Assembly: GCF_042310355.1 (NCBI RefSeq)
Contig: NZ_JBHJMR010000001.1
Coordinates: 248,001-312,000 of the forward strand
Reading direction: 5' to 3'
DNA from: Wenzhouxiangella sp042310355
GTDB taxonomy: Bacteria; Pseudomonadota; Gammaproteobacteria; Xanthomonadales; Wenzhouxiangellaceae
DNA: 64,000 nt
Shown here piece after piece: positions 53,655-62,681 of the stretch. Under the pieces are notes generated by a model that worked only from the letters and a program-made list of their open reading frames with translations, ran no database searches and was not told where the DNA came from. Every line of letters begins with the position of its first letter. Positions within the stretch are counted from its first letter, which is position 1. The translations under genes were made by a program, and so were the position numbers.

Positions 53655-53672
53655 CTGTCATGAAATGGTCAC
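53655..53672 (+). promoter_or_regulatory. Pho box upstream of phoB
   Basis: CTGTCAT-GAAA-TGGTCAC resembles the PhoB site (two CTGTCAT heptamers 4 bases apart): the first copy is perfect, the second matches at four of seven positions. It lies 43 bases upstream of the phoB ATG, consistent with autoregulation. Confidence 0.65.
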
Positions 53673-53714
53673 ATGACATTGCTGCAATGGCGGCAGGTCA
53701 CTGCAAGGCGAACC

Positions 53715-54413
53715 ATGAATACCCAGACCATTCTGGTAGTGGAAGATGACGAGGCGATCCGCGACATGATCGTTTTCAACCTGGAACGCTCCGGTTTCCG
53801 GGTTCTGGAGGCGGGCGACTGCCAGACCGCACGGGTAAGGATTGCCGATGACCTGCCGGATCTCCTGCTCCTCGACTGGATGCTGCCCGACACCAGTGGG
53901 GTCGAGCTGGCCCGCAGCCTTCGTCGCGACGAGATGACCCAGGAGCTTCCGATCATCATGCTGACCGCCCGCACCATGGAAGACGACAAGGTTCGCGGTC
54001 TCGATAGCGGCGCGGACGACTACGTCACCAAGCCGTTCGGCGCGCGCGAGCTGATTGCCCGCATCAACGCCCTGCTGCGCCGCACCGCGCCCGGCGGGGC
54101 CGACGAGGAGGTGGCTGTCGACGGTTTGGTGCTCAACACCGCCAGCCATCGCGTGACCGCCCAGGGCAAGCCGATCGATCTCGGACCGACGGAGTTCCGC
54201 ATGCTGCGCTTCTTCATGACCCACCAGGACCGCGTATACTCGCGCACGCAATTGCTGGATTACGTCTGGGGCGGCGGGGTCTACATCGAGGAGCGCACCG
54301 TCGACGTGCACGTCCTGCGCCTGCGCAAGGCGCTGGCACCGCTGGGTTTCGATCGCTACATCCAGACCGTTCGGGGCGCCGGTTACCGGTTTTCGGCGGT
54401 GCAGACGGCCTGA
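53715..54413 (+). CDS. phoB: Phosphate regulon response regulator PhoB
   Basis: ATG at 53715 is chosen because the receiver domain begins there (MNTQTILVVEDDEAIRDMIVFNLE). Phospho-acceptor Asp is in LLLLDWMLPDTSGVEL; conserved Thr and Lys are in IIMLTARTMEDDKVRGLDSGADDYVTKPFGARELIARI. The OmpR-type DNA-binding wing (IEERTVDVHVLRLRKAL...YIQTVRGAGYRFS) completes 232 residues. It activates phosphate-starvation genes through Pho boxes, seen here upstream of phoB and of pstS. Confidence 0.97.
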   Translation: MNTQTILVVEDDEAIRDMIVFNLERSGFRVLEAGDCQTARVRIADDLPDLLLLDWMLPDTSGVELARSLRRDEMTQELPIIMLTARTMEDDKVRGLDSGADDYVTKPFGARELIARINALLRRTAPGGADEEVAVDGLVLNTASHRVTAQGKPIDLGPTEFRMLRFFMTHQDRVYSRTQLLDYVWGGGVYIEERTVDVHVLRLRKALAPLGFDRYIQTVRGAGYRFSAVQTA

Positions 54414-55729
54414 TGTCGCGCGCCTGGATCAGCGAACTGCTGTTTCTGGCGGTCCTGCTGGCCGGCGCCGTCTTTCTGGCGCTGCTTTTCGGTCATCTTC
54501 CATGGTTTCTTCTGCTCGCCTTCGTCGTCCTGAACGCCCGCTGGTTCCGCCAGCTCCATCGCCTAGACCGGTGGCTACGCAGCCGCAGGCGCAACCCGCC
54601 GGCGTCCTGGGGCGTCTGGGGCCAGCTTTTCGACGACTACTATCGACTCCGGCGTCGGCACCATCTGAGCAAACGCCGGCTGGCCGCGGTCATTCGCGAA
54701 TTCCGCGAGGCCACCGCGGCCATGCCCGACGGCACGCTGGTGCTCGATCGCGACTTCCGGATCCTTTGGTACAACCAGGCCGCTTGCCGGCTGGCGGGGC
54801 TGACCAGCCGTAGTGATTTCGGTCAACCGGTATCCAACCTGATCCGGAGCCCCAAGCTGGTGGGGTTCATCGAGGCGGGCGACTACGACAACGCCGTGGA
54901 AATCGCCTCGCCGATCGACTCGAGTCGCCGGCTGATGCTGCGACTCGTACCCTACGGCGATCAGCAGTACCTGCTGTTGATTCGCGATGTCACCCGCTTG
55001 CATCGACTGCAGGCCATGCGCCGGGATTTTGTCGCGAATGCGTCCCACGAGCTGCGCTCACCGCTGACAGTGCTCGGCGGCTACCTCGACTCGATGGTCG
55101 AGGACCGCGATCTCGACCCGGCCTGGCGCGGGCCGGTTCGCCAGATGCGGGCCCAGACAACGCGCATGAACAATCTGGTCAACGACTTGCTCGAGCTCTC
55201 AAGGCTCGAGACCGAGGAGAGCGATGCGCCCCTCGACAGCCCGGTGGACATGCCGGCCCTGATTCGACGGCTGGCGCGCGACGCCGTCCTGGCCGATGCC
55301 GAGGCGCATCCGCTTGATCTGCGTGTGGATTCCGAGCGTTGCCTTCTGGGCGCCGAGAACGAGCTTTACAGCGCGCTTTCGAACCTCGTCATCAACGCTT
55401 TTCGATACAGCGACCCGGGACGGCCGGTGTCGGTCACCTGGCATGCCCCGGATGACGGCAGCCTGGTGTTCGAGGTACGCGACCAGGGCGTGGGCATCGA
55501 TCGGCGGCACCTGCCCTTCATCACCCAGCGTTTCTACCGCGTGGACAGTTCTCACAGCCGATCGCAGGGTGGCACGGGCCTGGGCCTGGCCATCGTCAAG
55601 CATGTGCTCAAGCGCCACGGGGCGCGCCTGGAGGTGGATTCCGAGCCCGGGGCAGGCAGCGTGTTTCGCTGCGTTTTTCCCGCCGAGCGCAGCTGCCAGG
55701 CCCCCCAGCGCCGAAGCGTCACGATGTAA
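54413..55729 (+). CDS. phoR: Phosphate regulon sensor histidine kinase PhoR
   Basis: 438 residues. N-terminal membrane helices (LLFLAVLLAGAVFLALLFG, FLLLAFVVLNARWF) are followed by a PAS domain (about 100-200) and the kinase core: H-box FVANASHELRSPLTVLGGYLDSM, N-box LSNLVINAFRYS, and G-boxes FEVRDQGVGIDRRH and GGTGLGLAIVKHVLKRHGA. It shares TGATG with the phoB stop. PhoR lacks a large periplasmic sensor and reads phosphate status through the Pst/PhoU complex encoded next. Confidence 0.96.
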   Translation: MSRAWISELLFLAVLLAGAVFLALLFGHLPWFLLLAFVVLNARWFRQLHRLDRWLRSRRRNPPASWGVWGQLFDDYYRLRRRHHLSKRRLAAVIREFREATAAMPDGTLVLDRDFRILWYNQAACRLAGLTSRSDFGQPVSNLIRSPKLVGFIEAGDYDNAVEIASPIDSSRRLMLRLVPYGDQQYLLLIRDVTRLHRLQAMRRDFVANASHELRSPLTVLGGYLDSMVEDRDLDPAWRGPVRQMRAQTTRMNNLVNDLLELSRLETEESDAPLDSPVDMPALIRRLARDAVLADAEAHPLDLRVDSERCLLGAENELYSALSNLVINAFRYSDPGRPVSVTWHAPDDGSLVFEVRDQGVGIDRRHLPFITQRFYRVDSSHSRSQGGTGLGLAIVKHVLKRHGARLEVDSEPGAGSVFRCVFPAERSCQAPQRRSVTM

Positions 55730-55734
55730 CCGAA

Positions 55735-55752
55735 GTGTCATTTTCCGTTCAT
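55735..55752 (+). promoter_or_regulatory. Pho box upstream of pstS
   Basis: GTGTCAT-TTTC-CGTTCAT fits the two-heptamer PhoB site (6/7 and 5/7 matches to CTGTCAT, 4-base spacer). It starts 6 bases after the phoR stop, 37 bases before the pstS start. Confidence 0.7.
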
Positions 55753-55788
55753 ACAATGCCCAATCAGTTATCCAAGGAGTCGATCAAG

Positions 55789-56760
55789 ATGATCAAGCAC
55801 CTGCTCAAGATTTCCGCCTGTGCCGCAATGCTGGCCAGCGGCGCGGCCTTTTCGCAGGCCGAAGTGGATCCGGACTTGCCGGAATACGAGCCCGTTTCCG
55901 GAATTTCCGGCAACCTGTCGTCGATTGGTTCGGACACGCTCAACAACCTGATGACGCTGTGGGCCGAGGAGTTCCAGGACTACTATCCCAACGTCAATAT
56001 CCAGATCCAGGGTGCCGGGTCTTCGACTGCACCGCCGGCGCTGACCGAAGGCACGGCCAACTTCGGCCCGATGAGCCGCCACATGCGTTCCTCCGAGGTA
56101 CAGGCCTTCGAGGAAAAGCACGGCTATCCGCCGACGGTCGTCGGCACGGCGATCGACGTGCTGGCCGTCTACGTCAACAAGGACAACCCGGTCGAGTGCC
56201 TGACCATGGAGCAGGTCGATGCGATCTTCTCGGTTGGCCGACGCTGCGGCGGCGCCAACGACATCACGCGCTGGGGCCAGCTCGGCCTGGAAGGCGAGTG
56301 GGACAACCGCGACTTTTCGCTCTACAGCCGCAACGCGGTGTCGGGCACCTACGGTTATTTCAAGGACAACGCGCTTTGTGGCGGTGACTTCAAGCCCTCG
56401 ATCAACGAGCAGCCGGGATCGGCATCGGTCGTGCAGGGCGTGAGCGAATCGCTCAACGGCATCGGCTACTCGGGTATCGGCTACGAAACCTCCGGCGTCA
56501 AGGCGATTGAACTGACCCATGTCGGTGACGACCAATGCTTCGCGCCGACTCCCGACAACGGCGTCAGCGGCGACTATCCGCTGGCCCGCTTGCTGCTGGT
56601 CTACGTCAACAAGAATCCCAACCGCGAGCTGCCGCCGCTGGAACGCGAGTTCTTCCGAATGGTTCTGTCACGCCAGGGTCAGCAGGTTGTATTGCGCGAC
56701 GGCTATATTCCCCTGCCGGAGTCGGCTGCTTCGCGCATTCGCGACGAGCTGGGACTATAG
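55789..56760 (+). CDS. pstS: Phosphate-binding periplasmic protein PstS
   Basis: ATG at 55789, preceded by AAGGAG, yields a clean signal peptide (MIKHLLKISACAAMLASGAAFSQA); the frame is open to 55735 but the earlier codons lack this form. Phosphate-binding wording includes SSIGSDTLNNLMTLWAEEFQ, IQGAGSSTAPPALTEGTANFGPMSR and RNAVSGTYGYFKDNALCGGDF. At 323 residues it matches gammaproteobacterial PstS. It delivers phosphate to the PstCA channel. Confidence 0.95.
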   Translation: MIKHLLKISACAAMLASGAAFSQAEVDPDLPEYEPVSGISGNLSSIGSDTLNNLMTLWAEEFQDYYPNVNIQIQGAGSSTAPPALTEGTANFGPMSRHMRSSEVQAFEEKHGYPPTVVGTAIDVLAVYVNKDNPVECLTMEQVDAIFSVGRRCGGANDITRWGQLGLEGEWDNRDFSLYSRNAVSGTYGYFKDNALCGGDFKPSINEQPGSASVVQGVSESLNGIGYSGIGYETSGVKAIELTHVGDDQCFAPTPDNGVSGDYPLARLLLVYVNKNPNRELPPLEREFFRMVLSRQGQQVVLRDGYIPLPESAASRIRDELGL

Positions 56761-56786
56761 ACATCGTCCGGATCGCATGTTGAGTC

Positions 56787-56817
56787 CGAACGGCCCCGCC
56801 ACTTTCGGGGCCGTTCG
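56787..56817 (+). terminator. Strong hairpin between pstS and pstC (attenuator-like)
   Basis: A perfect 12-bp stem CGAACGGCCCCG / CGGGGCCGTTCG has a 7-base loop and no T-run after it. In pst operons such a hairpin commonly stabilises or partly terminates the message so that the binding protein is made in excess of the membrane subunits. Confidence 0.65.
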
Positions 56818-56866
56818 ATATCGACCTGCCGGTTACCACCATCATTGATCCATCACGAGTTCCTGG

Positions 56867-59170
56867 ATGAGCAACAACGCGACACAAGCAGGCCAGCGGC
56901 AGTCCAATCTGCCCAGCGCCGAGGCAATGGCGCGTCGTCGGCGCAGCCGCTACCTGGCTGACGGTGCAGCGCGCTGGATGGTGCGCGCCGGCGGCGGCGG
57001 TGTGGTTGTGGCACTGGCGCTGATTTTCGTGTACCTGTTCAGCGAGGTCTTGCCACTGTTCAAGGGTGCATCGGTGGAGCGCCAGGACAGCTACGTTACG
57101 GCCGATTCAGGGACGACGGCGCCGGCCTATATGGCGCTGGAGCGCTATGGCGAAATCGGCATGCGTTACAGTCGTTCCGGCGAACTGGTATATTTCCGGC
57201 TCGGCGACGGCGAGGTGATCCGCCGCATCGACCTGGCCGTGCCTGAAGGCGTACGGGTGACCAGCGTCGGAAACGGCGAGCCGCGCGCCCGGCGGGTAGC
57301 CTTCGGCCTGAGCGACGGTACGGCGATCATTGTCGAGCACAACCATGAACTCGAGTTTCCCGAAGCGGGCGTTCGCAACGTGGTTCCGGATCCGAGCTTT
57401 CCCGTCGGCTCCGACCCCGTCGTGGTCGACGATTCGGGCGAGCCCCTGACCGCGATTGCCGTCCAGGAGTCGCGCGACGACACGGGCGTGGCGGCGCAGA
57501 CGGCCGACGGTCGCATGCTGTTCGTGCGCTACCGGGTGCGCACCGGCTTTCTGTCGGGCGAGCGCGAGATCCAGCGTGAGCAGCACGACCTTCCGGCTTT
57601 CGGCACGCCGGTCACCCAGCTTCAGCTAAGCGCCAACCTCTGGAACCTGGTCGCCGCGGATGCCGGCGGCAGCCTGATCTACTGGGATATTTCCCGGCCT
57701 GCCGAGGCCGTGATGCGCGATCGCCGCCAGGTCGCCGGTGAACAGGGCGAATCGATTACCAGCCTGCAGTTTCTCAACGGCACTTTTTCGGCCGTCGTCG
57801 GCACCTCGGAAGGCAACTTGTCCCAATGGTTTCTCGTGCGCGACGAGACCGAGGACGCCGGCGACAACATTTTCTACCTGGCCCGGGCACGGGACTTCGA
57901 ACAGCACCCGGGTGCGATCATGGCGATTCAGCCCGAGTACGCGCGCAAGGGCTTTATCGCCGTCGACGACGCCGGTCATCTCGGCCTTCACTACGGCACC
58001 TCGGCGCGAACGCTGTTTCTCGACCGGGTATCCGACGAGCCCCTCGTCGGCGTTGCCGTCTCTCCCGTCAACGAGCGTATCCTCGTCGAGGACCGGACCG
58101 GCACGATCACGGAGTTCGATGTATGGAACGAGCATCCGGAAACCTCGTTCCGTGCTCTCTGGAGCAAGGTCTGGTACGAAGGCCGCTCCGATCCCGACTA
58201 CGTCTGGCAGGCGTCGTCGGGCAGCGACAGTTTCGAGCCCAAGTACTCGATGGTGCCGCTGACCGTCGGCACGCTCAAGGCCGCCTTCTTCGCCATGCTC
58301 TTCGCCATGCCCCTGGCGATTGCCGGGGCGATCTACACCGCCTATTTCATGTCGCCCAAACTGCGCGGCAAGGTCAAGCCCACCATCGAGGTGATGGAAG
58401 CGCTGCCGACAGTGATTCTTGGCTTTCTGGCCGGTCTGTGGCTGGCGCCGTTCCTTGAAAATCACATCCCGGCGGTGTTCACGGTGTTGCTCGGTTTGCC
58501 GCTGTCGTTCCTGTTCATTGCCTGGGTCTGGTCGCAACTGCCGAGAGGATTCCGCAATCGCGTGCCCGGCGGCTGGGAGGCGGTGATACTGATGCCGGTC
58601 GTGTGTCTGCTGGTGTGGGGCCTCGTCGAGCTCTCGCCGCTGATCGAAATCTGGTTCTTCGACGGTTCGATGCGGCAGTGGTTTACCGATATCGGCATCA
58701 ACTACGATCAGCGCAATGCGCTGGTGGTCGGCATCGCCATGGGCTTTGCCGTGATTCCCACGATCTTCTCGATCGCAGAGGACGCTGTTTTTACCGTGCC
58801 GAGACATCTGACGCAGGGCTCGCTGGCGCTGGGTGCCACGCCCTGGCAGACGGTCACCCGGGTGGTTCTGCTCACCGCCAGTCCCGGTATCTTCTCGGCG
58901 GTCATGATCGGCTTCGGCCGCGCCGTCGGCGAGACCATGATCGTGCTGATGGCCACGGGCAACAGTCCGGTGGTCAACTTCAATATCTTCGAAGGCATGC
59001 GCACCTTGTCGGCCAACATCGCCGTGGAGTTGCCCGAGACGGCCGTCAACTCGACCCATTTCCGCGTGTTGTTCCTGGCCGGCCTGGTGCTGTTCGCCAT
59101 GACCTTCATCGTCAACACCATCGCCGAAATCGTGCGTCAGCGTCTGCGCGCGCGCTACAGCAATCTGTGA
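56867..59170 (+). CDS. pstC: Phosphate ABC transporter permease PstC, extended form
   Basis: 767 residues, far longer than the 320-residue E. coli PstC. A first membrane helix (GGGVVVALALIFVYLFSEVLP) is followed by about 390 periplasmic residues with repeating strand motifs that look propeller-like. The MetI-type permease domain follows (about 465-760; VGTLKAAFFAMLFAMPLAIAGAIYTAYFM, EVMEALPTVILGFLAGLWLAP, and the EAA-like loop AIPTIFSIAEDAVF..GSLALGATPWQT). Extended PstC proteins are known in Pseudomonas and Vibrio relatives. It forms the channel with PstA. Confidence 0.94.
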   Translation: MSNNATQAGQRQSNLPSAEAMARRRRSRYLADGAARWMVRAGGGGVVVALALIFVYLFSEVLPLFKGASVERQDSYVTADSGTTAPAYMALERYGEIGMRYSRSGELVYFRLGDGEVIRRIDLAVPEGVRVTSVGNGEPRARRVAFGLSDGTAIIVEHNHELEFPEAGVRNVVPDPSFPVGSDPVVVDDSGEPLTAIAVQESRDDTGVAAQTADGRMLFVRYRVRTGFLSGEREIQREQHDLPAFGTPVTQLQLSANLWNLVAADAGGSLIYWDISRPAEAVMRDRRQVAGEQGESITSLQFLNGTFSAVVGTSEGNLSQWFLVRDETEDAGDNIFYLARARDFEQHPGAIMAIQPEYARKGFIAVDDAGHLGLHYGTSARTLFLDRVSDEPLVGVAVSPVNERILVEDRTGTITEFDVWNEHPETSFRALWSKVWYEGRSDPDYVWQASSGSDSFEPKYSMVPLTVGTLKAAFFAMLFAMPLAIAGAIYTAYFMSPKLRGKVKPTIEVMEALPTVILGFLAGLWLAPFLENHIPAVFTVLLGLPLSFLFIAWVWSQLPRGFRNRVPGGWEAVILMPVVCLLVWGLVELSPLIEIWFFDGSMRQWFTDIGINYDQRNALVVGIAMGFAVIPTIFSIAEDAVFTVPRHLTQGSLALGATPWQTVTRVVLLTASPGIFSAVMIGFGRAVGETMIVLMATGNSPVVNFNIFEGMRTLSANIAVELPETAVNSTHFRVLFLAGLVLFAMTFIVNTIAEIVRQRLRARYSNL

Positions 59171-59177
59171 GGTCGCA

Positions 59178-60845
59178 GTGAAGTTCAGGGAATGGTTCAA
59201 GTCGGGCGATCCGTGGATCTGGATGATCGGCGGTGCTTTGAGTATCTCGATCATCATGGTCGTGGGTCTGCTGCTATTGATCGCCGTTCGCGGATTTGCC
59301 CACTTCTGGCCGGCCGAGCTGGTCGAAACGACGGTCACGGCCGTCGACGGCAGCGAATCGGTGATTCTCGGCGAAGTGGTCGAGAGCGAGACGCTGCCCG
59401 CCGACCGTGTTCGCGAGGCCGGGCAGCTCATCGACGACGACACGCTGGTCATCACGCGGCATTTGTTCAAGGTCGGCAACCGCGACCAGACCGGGCGGGA
59501 TTTCGTCTGGCACCTGGAGGCCGCGATGGGGCCGTGGACTTACCCCGAGGACGCCATGATGCTCGAGCGGCGGGAGTGGGGCAATTTCTACGGCTATCCA
59601 CTCCGGCTCGAAGACAATGGCGAGACCGTGGCCCGCGGCGAGGCGCTGTGGCCGGAACTCCAGGTCCGCATCAAGCGGGCCAACGAACTGCACGAGCGCA
59701 TCCAGCAGATCGAGCGCTACGAAATCGGCCGCATCAACCGTCAACTGGAAGCCATCCGGCTCGAAGAACGCGGTCTCGATCACCGCGGCGTAACCGGTGC
59801 CGAGCGTGAGGCCGCGATGGCCGACCTGGACGCGCGCCGGGCAGTGCTGCAAGAGGAGTACGAAGCCCTGCGCGCGCAGCGCAATGATCTTCAGCAGCGA
59901 AACCAGGGCGATGTGCTGCACGCGCGAACGGCCGACGGGCGCGAGGTGAGCATTCAGGTCGCCAAGATCGTGATGGCGTCGCAGAACAATGCGCTGGGTC
60001 TCGGCGGCAAGCTGTCTTTCTACTGGCATCGCATTACCGACTTCCTCACCGGCTACCCGCGCGAGGCCAATACCGAGGGCGGCATTTTCCCGGCGATTTT
60101 CGGCACGGTTGTCATGGTGCTGATCATGTCGGTGCTGGTTACACCGTTCGGCGTGCTGGCGGCCATCTACCTGCGCGAGTACGCCCGCCAGGGGCCGATC
60201 CTGAAGATGATCCGGGTGTCGGTCTACAACCTGGCCGGCGTGCCCTCGATCGTCTTCGGTGTTTTCGGCCTGGGGTTTTTCGTCTACATGCTTGGCGGCA
60301 GTATCGACCAGTTGTTTTTCCCCGAGCGCCTGCCGGCACCGACATTCGGTACGCCGGGCCTGTTCTGGGCGTCGCTGACCCTGGCCTTGCTGACGCTGCC
60401 GGTGGTCATCGTTTCCACCGAGGAAGGCCTGGCGCGCATTCCGCGTACCGTGCGCGAGGGCTCGCTGGCCCTGGGCGCGACCAAGTGGGAGACCCTGTGG
60501 AAGGTGGTCGTGCCCTTGTCGGCGCCGGCCATGATGACGGGGCTGATTCTGGCCGTGGCGCGCGCTGCCGGCGAGGTGGCGCCGCTGATGCTCGTCGGCG
60601 TGGTCAAGCTCGCTCCCAGCCTGCCGGTTGACGGCGAGTTCCCCTACGTGCATCTCGAGCGAAAGATCATGCACCTGGGCTTTCACATCTACGACGTCGG
60701 CTTCCAGAGCCCCAACGTGGAAGCCGCTCGGCCGCTGGTGTATGCCACGGCCTTGACGCTGGTAGCCCTGATCCTGATCCTGAACCTGAGCGCGATCGCG
60801 ATCCGCAATCGCCTGCGTGAGAAATATCGCTCAGAAAGCGATTGA
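59178..60845 (+). CDS. pstA: Phosphate ABC transporter permease PstA, extended form
   Basis: 555 residues versus about 300 in E. coli. A DUF3333-like N-terminal extension has one membrane helix (GALSISIIMVVGLLLLIAVRG) and a long periplasmic segment whose second half (about 165-235, ELHERIQQIERYEIGRIN...RNDLQQRNQ) is predicted coiled coil by its heptad pattern. The MetI domain follows (about 285-545; FPAIFGTVVMVLIMSVLVTPFGVLAAIYL, VPSIVFGVFGLGFF, EGSLALGATKWETLWKVVVP). It pairs with PstC. Confidence 0.94.
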   Translation: MKFREWFKSGDPWIWMIGGALSISIIMVVGLLLLIAVRGFAHFWPAELVETTVTAVDGSESVILGEVVESETLPADRVREAGQLIDDDTLVITRHLFKVGNRDQTGRDFVWHLEAAMGPWTYPEDAMMLERREWGNFYGYPLRLEDNGETVARGEALWPELQVRIKRANELHERIQQIERYEIGRINRQLEAIRLEERGLDHRGVTGAEREAAMADLDARRAVLQEEYEALRAQRNDLQQRNQGDVLHARTADGREVSIQVAKIVMASQNNALGLGGKLSFYWHRITDFLTGYPREANTEGGIFPAIFGTVVMVLIMSVLVTPFGVLAAIYLREYARQGPILKMIRVSVYNLAGVPSIVFGVFGLGFFVYMLGGSIDQLFFPERLPAPTFGTPGLFWASLTLALLTLPVVIVSTEEGLARIPRTVREGSLALGATKWETLWKVVVPLSAPAMMTGLILAVARAAGEVAPLMLVGVVKLAPSLPVDGEFPYVHLERKIMHLGFHIYDVGFQSPNVEAARPLVYATALTLVALILILNLSAIAIRNRLREKYRSESD

Positions 60846-60874
60846 GCGTTTCCATGGAGCGATTCAAAATGACA

Positions 60875-60970
60875 GAACCACCGAACACACTGAAGTCACC
60901 GAAAAGGTTCTGTGGGGTTTGCGTCTACTTTGATTCGGATTTCGGTGAATTCGGTGTCTTTAGTGGTTCC
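60875..60970. repeat. Inverted repeat of tandem CACCGAANN nonamers (pstA/pstB gap)
   Basis: The left arm (60875-60907) is GAACCACCGAACACACTGAA plus GTCACCGAAAAGG. The right arm (60940-60970) is the inverted copy ending CTTTAGTGGTTCC; the spacer is about 32 bases. It interrupts an otherwise tight operon (pstA-pstB gap of 159 bases), and is the third copy of this family in the window. Confidence 0.9.
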
Positions 60971-61004
60971 AACAAAATTAACGTCGAGAACTGAGCAGTC
61001 AATA

Positions 61005-61841
61005 ATGGAAGAGAATCAACAGGCAACGCAGATTTCGCCCGGTGTATCCGTCAACCAGGAGCGCCAGGCGCTCAATATCGAGCGCGAGGACATCTGCATC
61101 GAAACGCGCGGCCTCGATCTTTACTATGGCGAGGACCAGGCGCTCAAGAACGTCAACCTGCGCATTCCGCGCAACCGGGTAACCGCCTTCATCGGGCCCA
61201 GCGGCTGCGGGAAGTCCACCTTGCTGCGCTGCTTCAACCGGATGAACGACCTGATCGATATCTGCCGGATCGAAGGTGAAATCCTGATCGACGATCAGGA
61301 TATCCACCACCGTAATGTCGACGTGGCCGAGCACCGCAGGCGCGTGGGGATGGTGTTCCAGAAGCCCAACCCGTTCCCGAAGTCGATTTACGAGAACGTT
61401 GCCTACGGGCTGCGCCTTCAGGGCGTCAACGATCGCCGCAAGCTCTCGGAAGTGGTCGAGAACGCCCTGCGCGCGGCGGCCTTGTGGGACGAGGTCAAGG
61501 ACCGACTGGACGACAACGCCTTCGGGCTCTCGGGTGGTCAGCAGCAGCGCCTGGTCATTGCGCGCGCGATTGCCATCGAACCGGAGGTGATCCTGCTCGA
61601 CGAGCCCTGCTCGGCGCTGGATCCGATTTCGACCGCCAAGGTCGAGGAATTGATCATCGAGCTGAAAGAACGGTATACCATCGTCATCGTGACGCACAAC
61701 ATGCAGCAGGCCGCGCGCGTTTCGGACTTCACCGCCTACATGTACATGGGGGAGCTGATCGAGTTCGATGATACTTCGCGCCTGTTCACCAACCCGCGCC
61801 GCAAGGCGACGGAAGACTACATCACGGGTCGCTACGGGTAA
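61005..61841 (+). CDS. pstB: Phosphate ABC transporter ATPase PstB
   Basis: ATG at 61005 gives 278 residues; the frame is open to 60912 only because it reads through the repeat element. Walker A is AFIGPSGCGKSTLLRCFNRMNDL, signature FGLSGGQQQRLVIARAIA, Walker B VILLDEPCSALDPISTAKVEELI, switch His in IVIVTHNMQQAARVSDFTAYMYMG. It powers phosphate import and takes part in PhoR signalling. Confidence 0.97.
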   Translation: MEENQQATQISPGVSVNQERQALNIEREDICIETRGLDLYYGEDQALKNVNLRIPRNRVTAFIGPSGCGKSTLLRCFNRMNDLIDICRIEGEILIDDQDIHHRNVDVAEHRRRVGMVFQKPNPFPKSIYENVAYGLRLQGVNDRRKLSEVVENALRAAALWDEVKDRLDDNAFGLSGGQQQRLVIARAIAIEPEVILLDEPCSALDPISTAKVEELIIELKERYTIVIVTHNMQQAARVSDFTAYMYMGELIEFDDTSRLFTNPRRKATEDYITGRYG

Positions 61842-61847
61842 TCAGAT

Positions 61848-62576
61848 ATGGACAAGCTTCATCTCGACAAGCATATTTCTCGCCAGTTCAACGAGGAGCT
61901 GGAGTCACTGCGTCAGCAGGTCATGGCCATGGGGGGGCTGGCCGAGGAGATGATCAACGACGCAACGCGCGCGGTGGTCGAGGGCGACACCGAGCTGGCG
62001 CAGAAGGTCATCGCGTCCGACGATCGCGTCAACGAGATGGAGAAGACCATCGACGAGCGTTGCATCATGGTACTGGCCAGGCGCCAGCCGACCGCCAGCG
62101 ACCTTCGCCTGGTGGTGGCCATGATCAAGGCCATCAACGACCTCGAACGAATCGGCGATGAAGCCGAGAAGATCGCCCGCATGGCGATCAGCCTGGCCGA
62201 AGCCGACCGGCCGCGGAACAACTACCGCGAGCTCGAGATCATGGGCACGACGGTGCGCGGCATGCTCCACGACGCCCTTGACGGTTTCGTGCGCCTCGCG
62301 CCCGAGGTAGCCGTTGAGCTGGTGCGCGAGGACAAGAACGTGGACGCCGACTACGAGGCGGCCCTGCGCCAGTACCACACCTACCTGGTCGAGGACTCTC
62401 GCAATACCAGGCGCATCATCGACGCCATCTGGGTGGCTCGCTCGATGGAGCGGATCGGTGACCACGCCAAGAACATCGGCGAATACATCGTCTACCTGGT
62501 GGAAGGCAAGGACCTTCGCCACGCCAGCCTGGCCGAAATGGAGCGCGAGCTCGGCGACGGCAGCTCGTCGAGCTGA
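61848..62576 (+). CDS. phoU: Phosphate signalling protein PhoU
   Basis: 242 residues of two PhoU three-helix repeats. Typical metal-binding stretches are MGGLAEEMINDATRAVVEGD, EKTIDERCIMVLARRQPTASDLRLVVAMIKAINDLERIGDEAEKIA and AIWVARSMERIGDHAKNIGEYIVYLVEGKDLRH. It links the Pst transporter to PhoR and keeps the regulon off in high phosphate. It follows pstB by 6 bases and ends the operon. Confidence 0.97.
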   Translation: MDKLHLDKHISRQFNEELESLRQQVMAMGGLAEEMINDATRAVVEGDTELAQKVIASDDRVNEMEKTIDERCIMVLARRQPTASDLRLVVAMIKAINDLERIGDEAEKIARMAISLAEADRPRNNYRELEIMGTTVRGMLHDALDGFVRLAPEVAVELVREDKNVDADYEAALRQYHTYLVEDSRNTRRIIDAIWVARSMERIGDHAKNIGEYIVYLVEGKDLRHASLAEMERELGDGSSSS

Positions 62577-62582
62577 GTTGGC

Positions 62583-62634
62583 CCGGCGGGAATCTCATTG
62601 CCGCCGGACGAACGGGTTTCTCAGGTTTTGAGAA
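62583..62634 (+). terminator. Weak hairpins after phoU
   Basis: A 7-bp stem CCGGCGG / CCGCCGG (62583-62607) and a second TTCTCA / TGAGAA stem with a GGTTT-type loop (about 62619-62634) follow the phoU stop. Neither has a strong T-run, so termination here is only a possibility. Confidence 0.3.
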
Positions 62635-62681
62635 GGTGCCGTGCTGAACTGTCATCACCTTAAAAGTGATGGAGTACAGCC

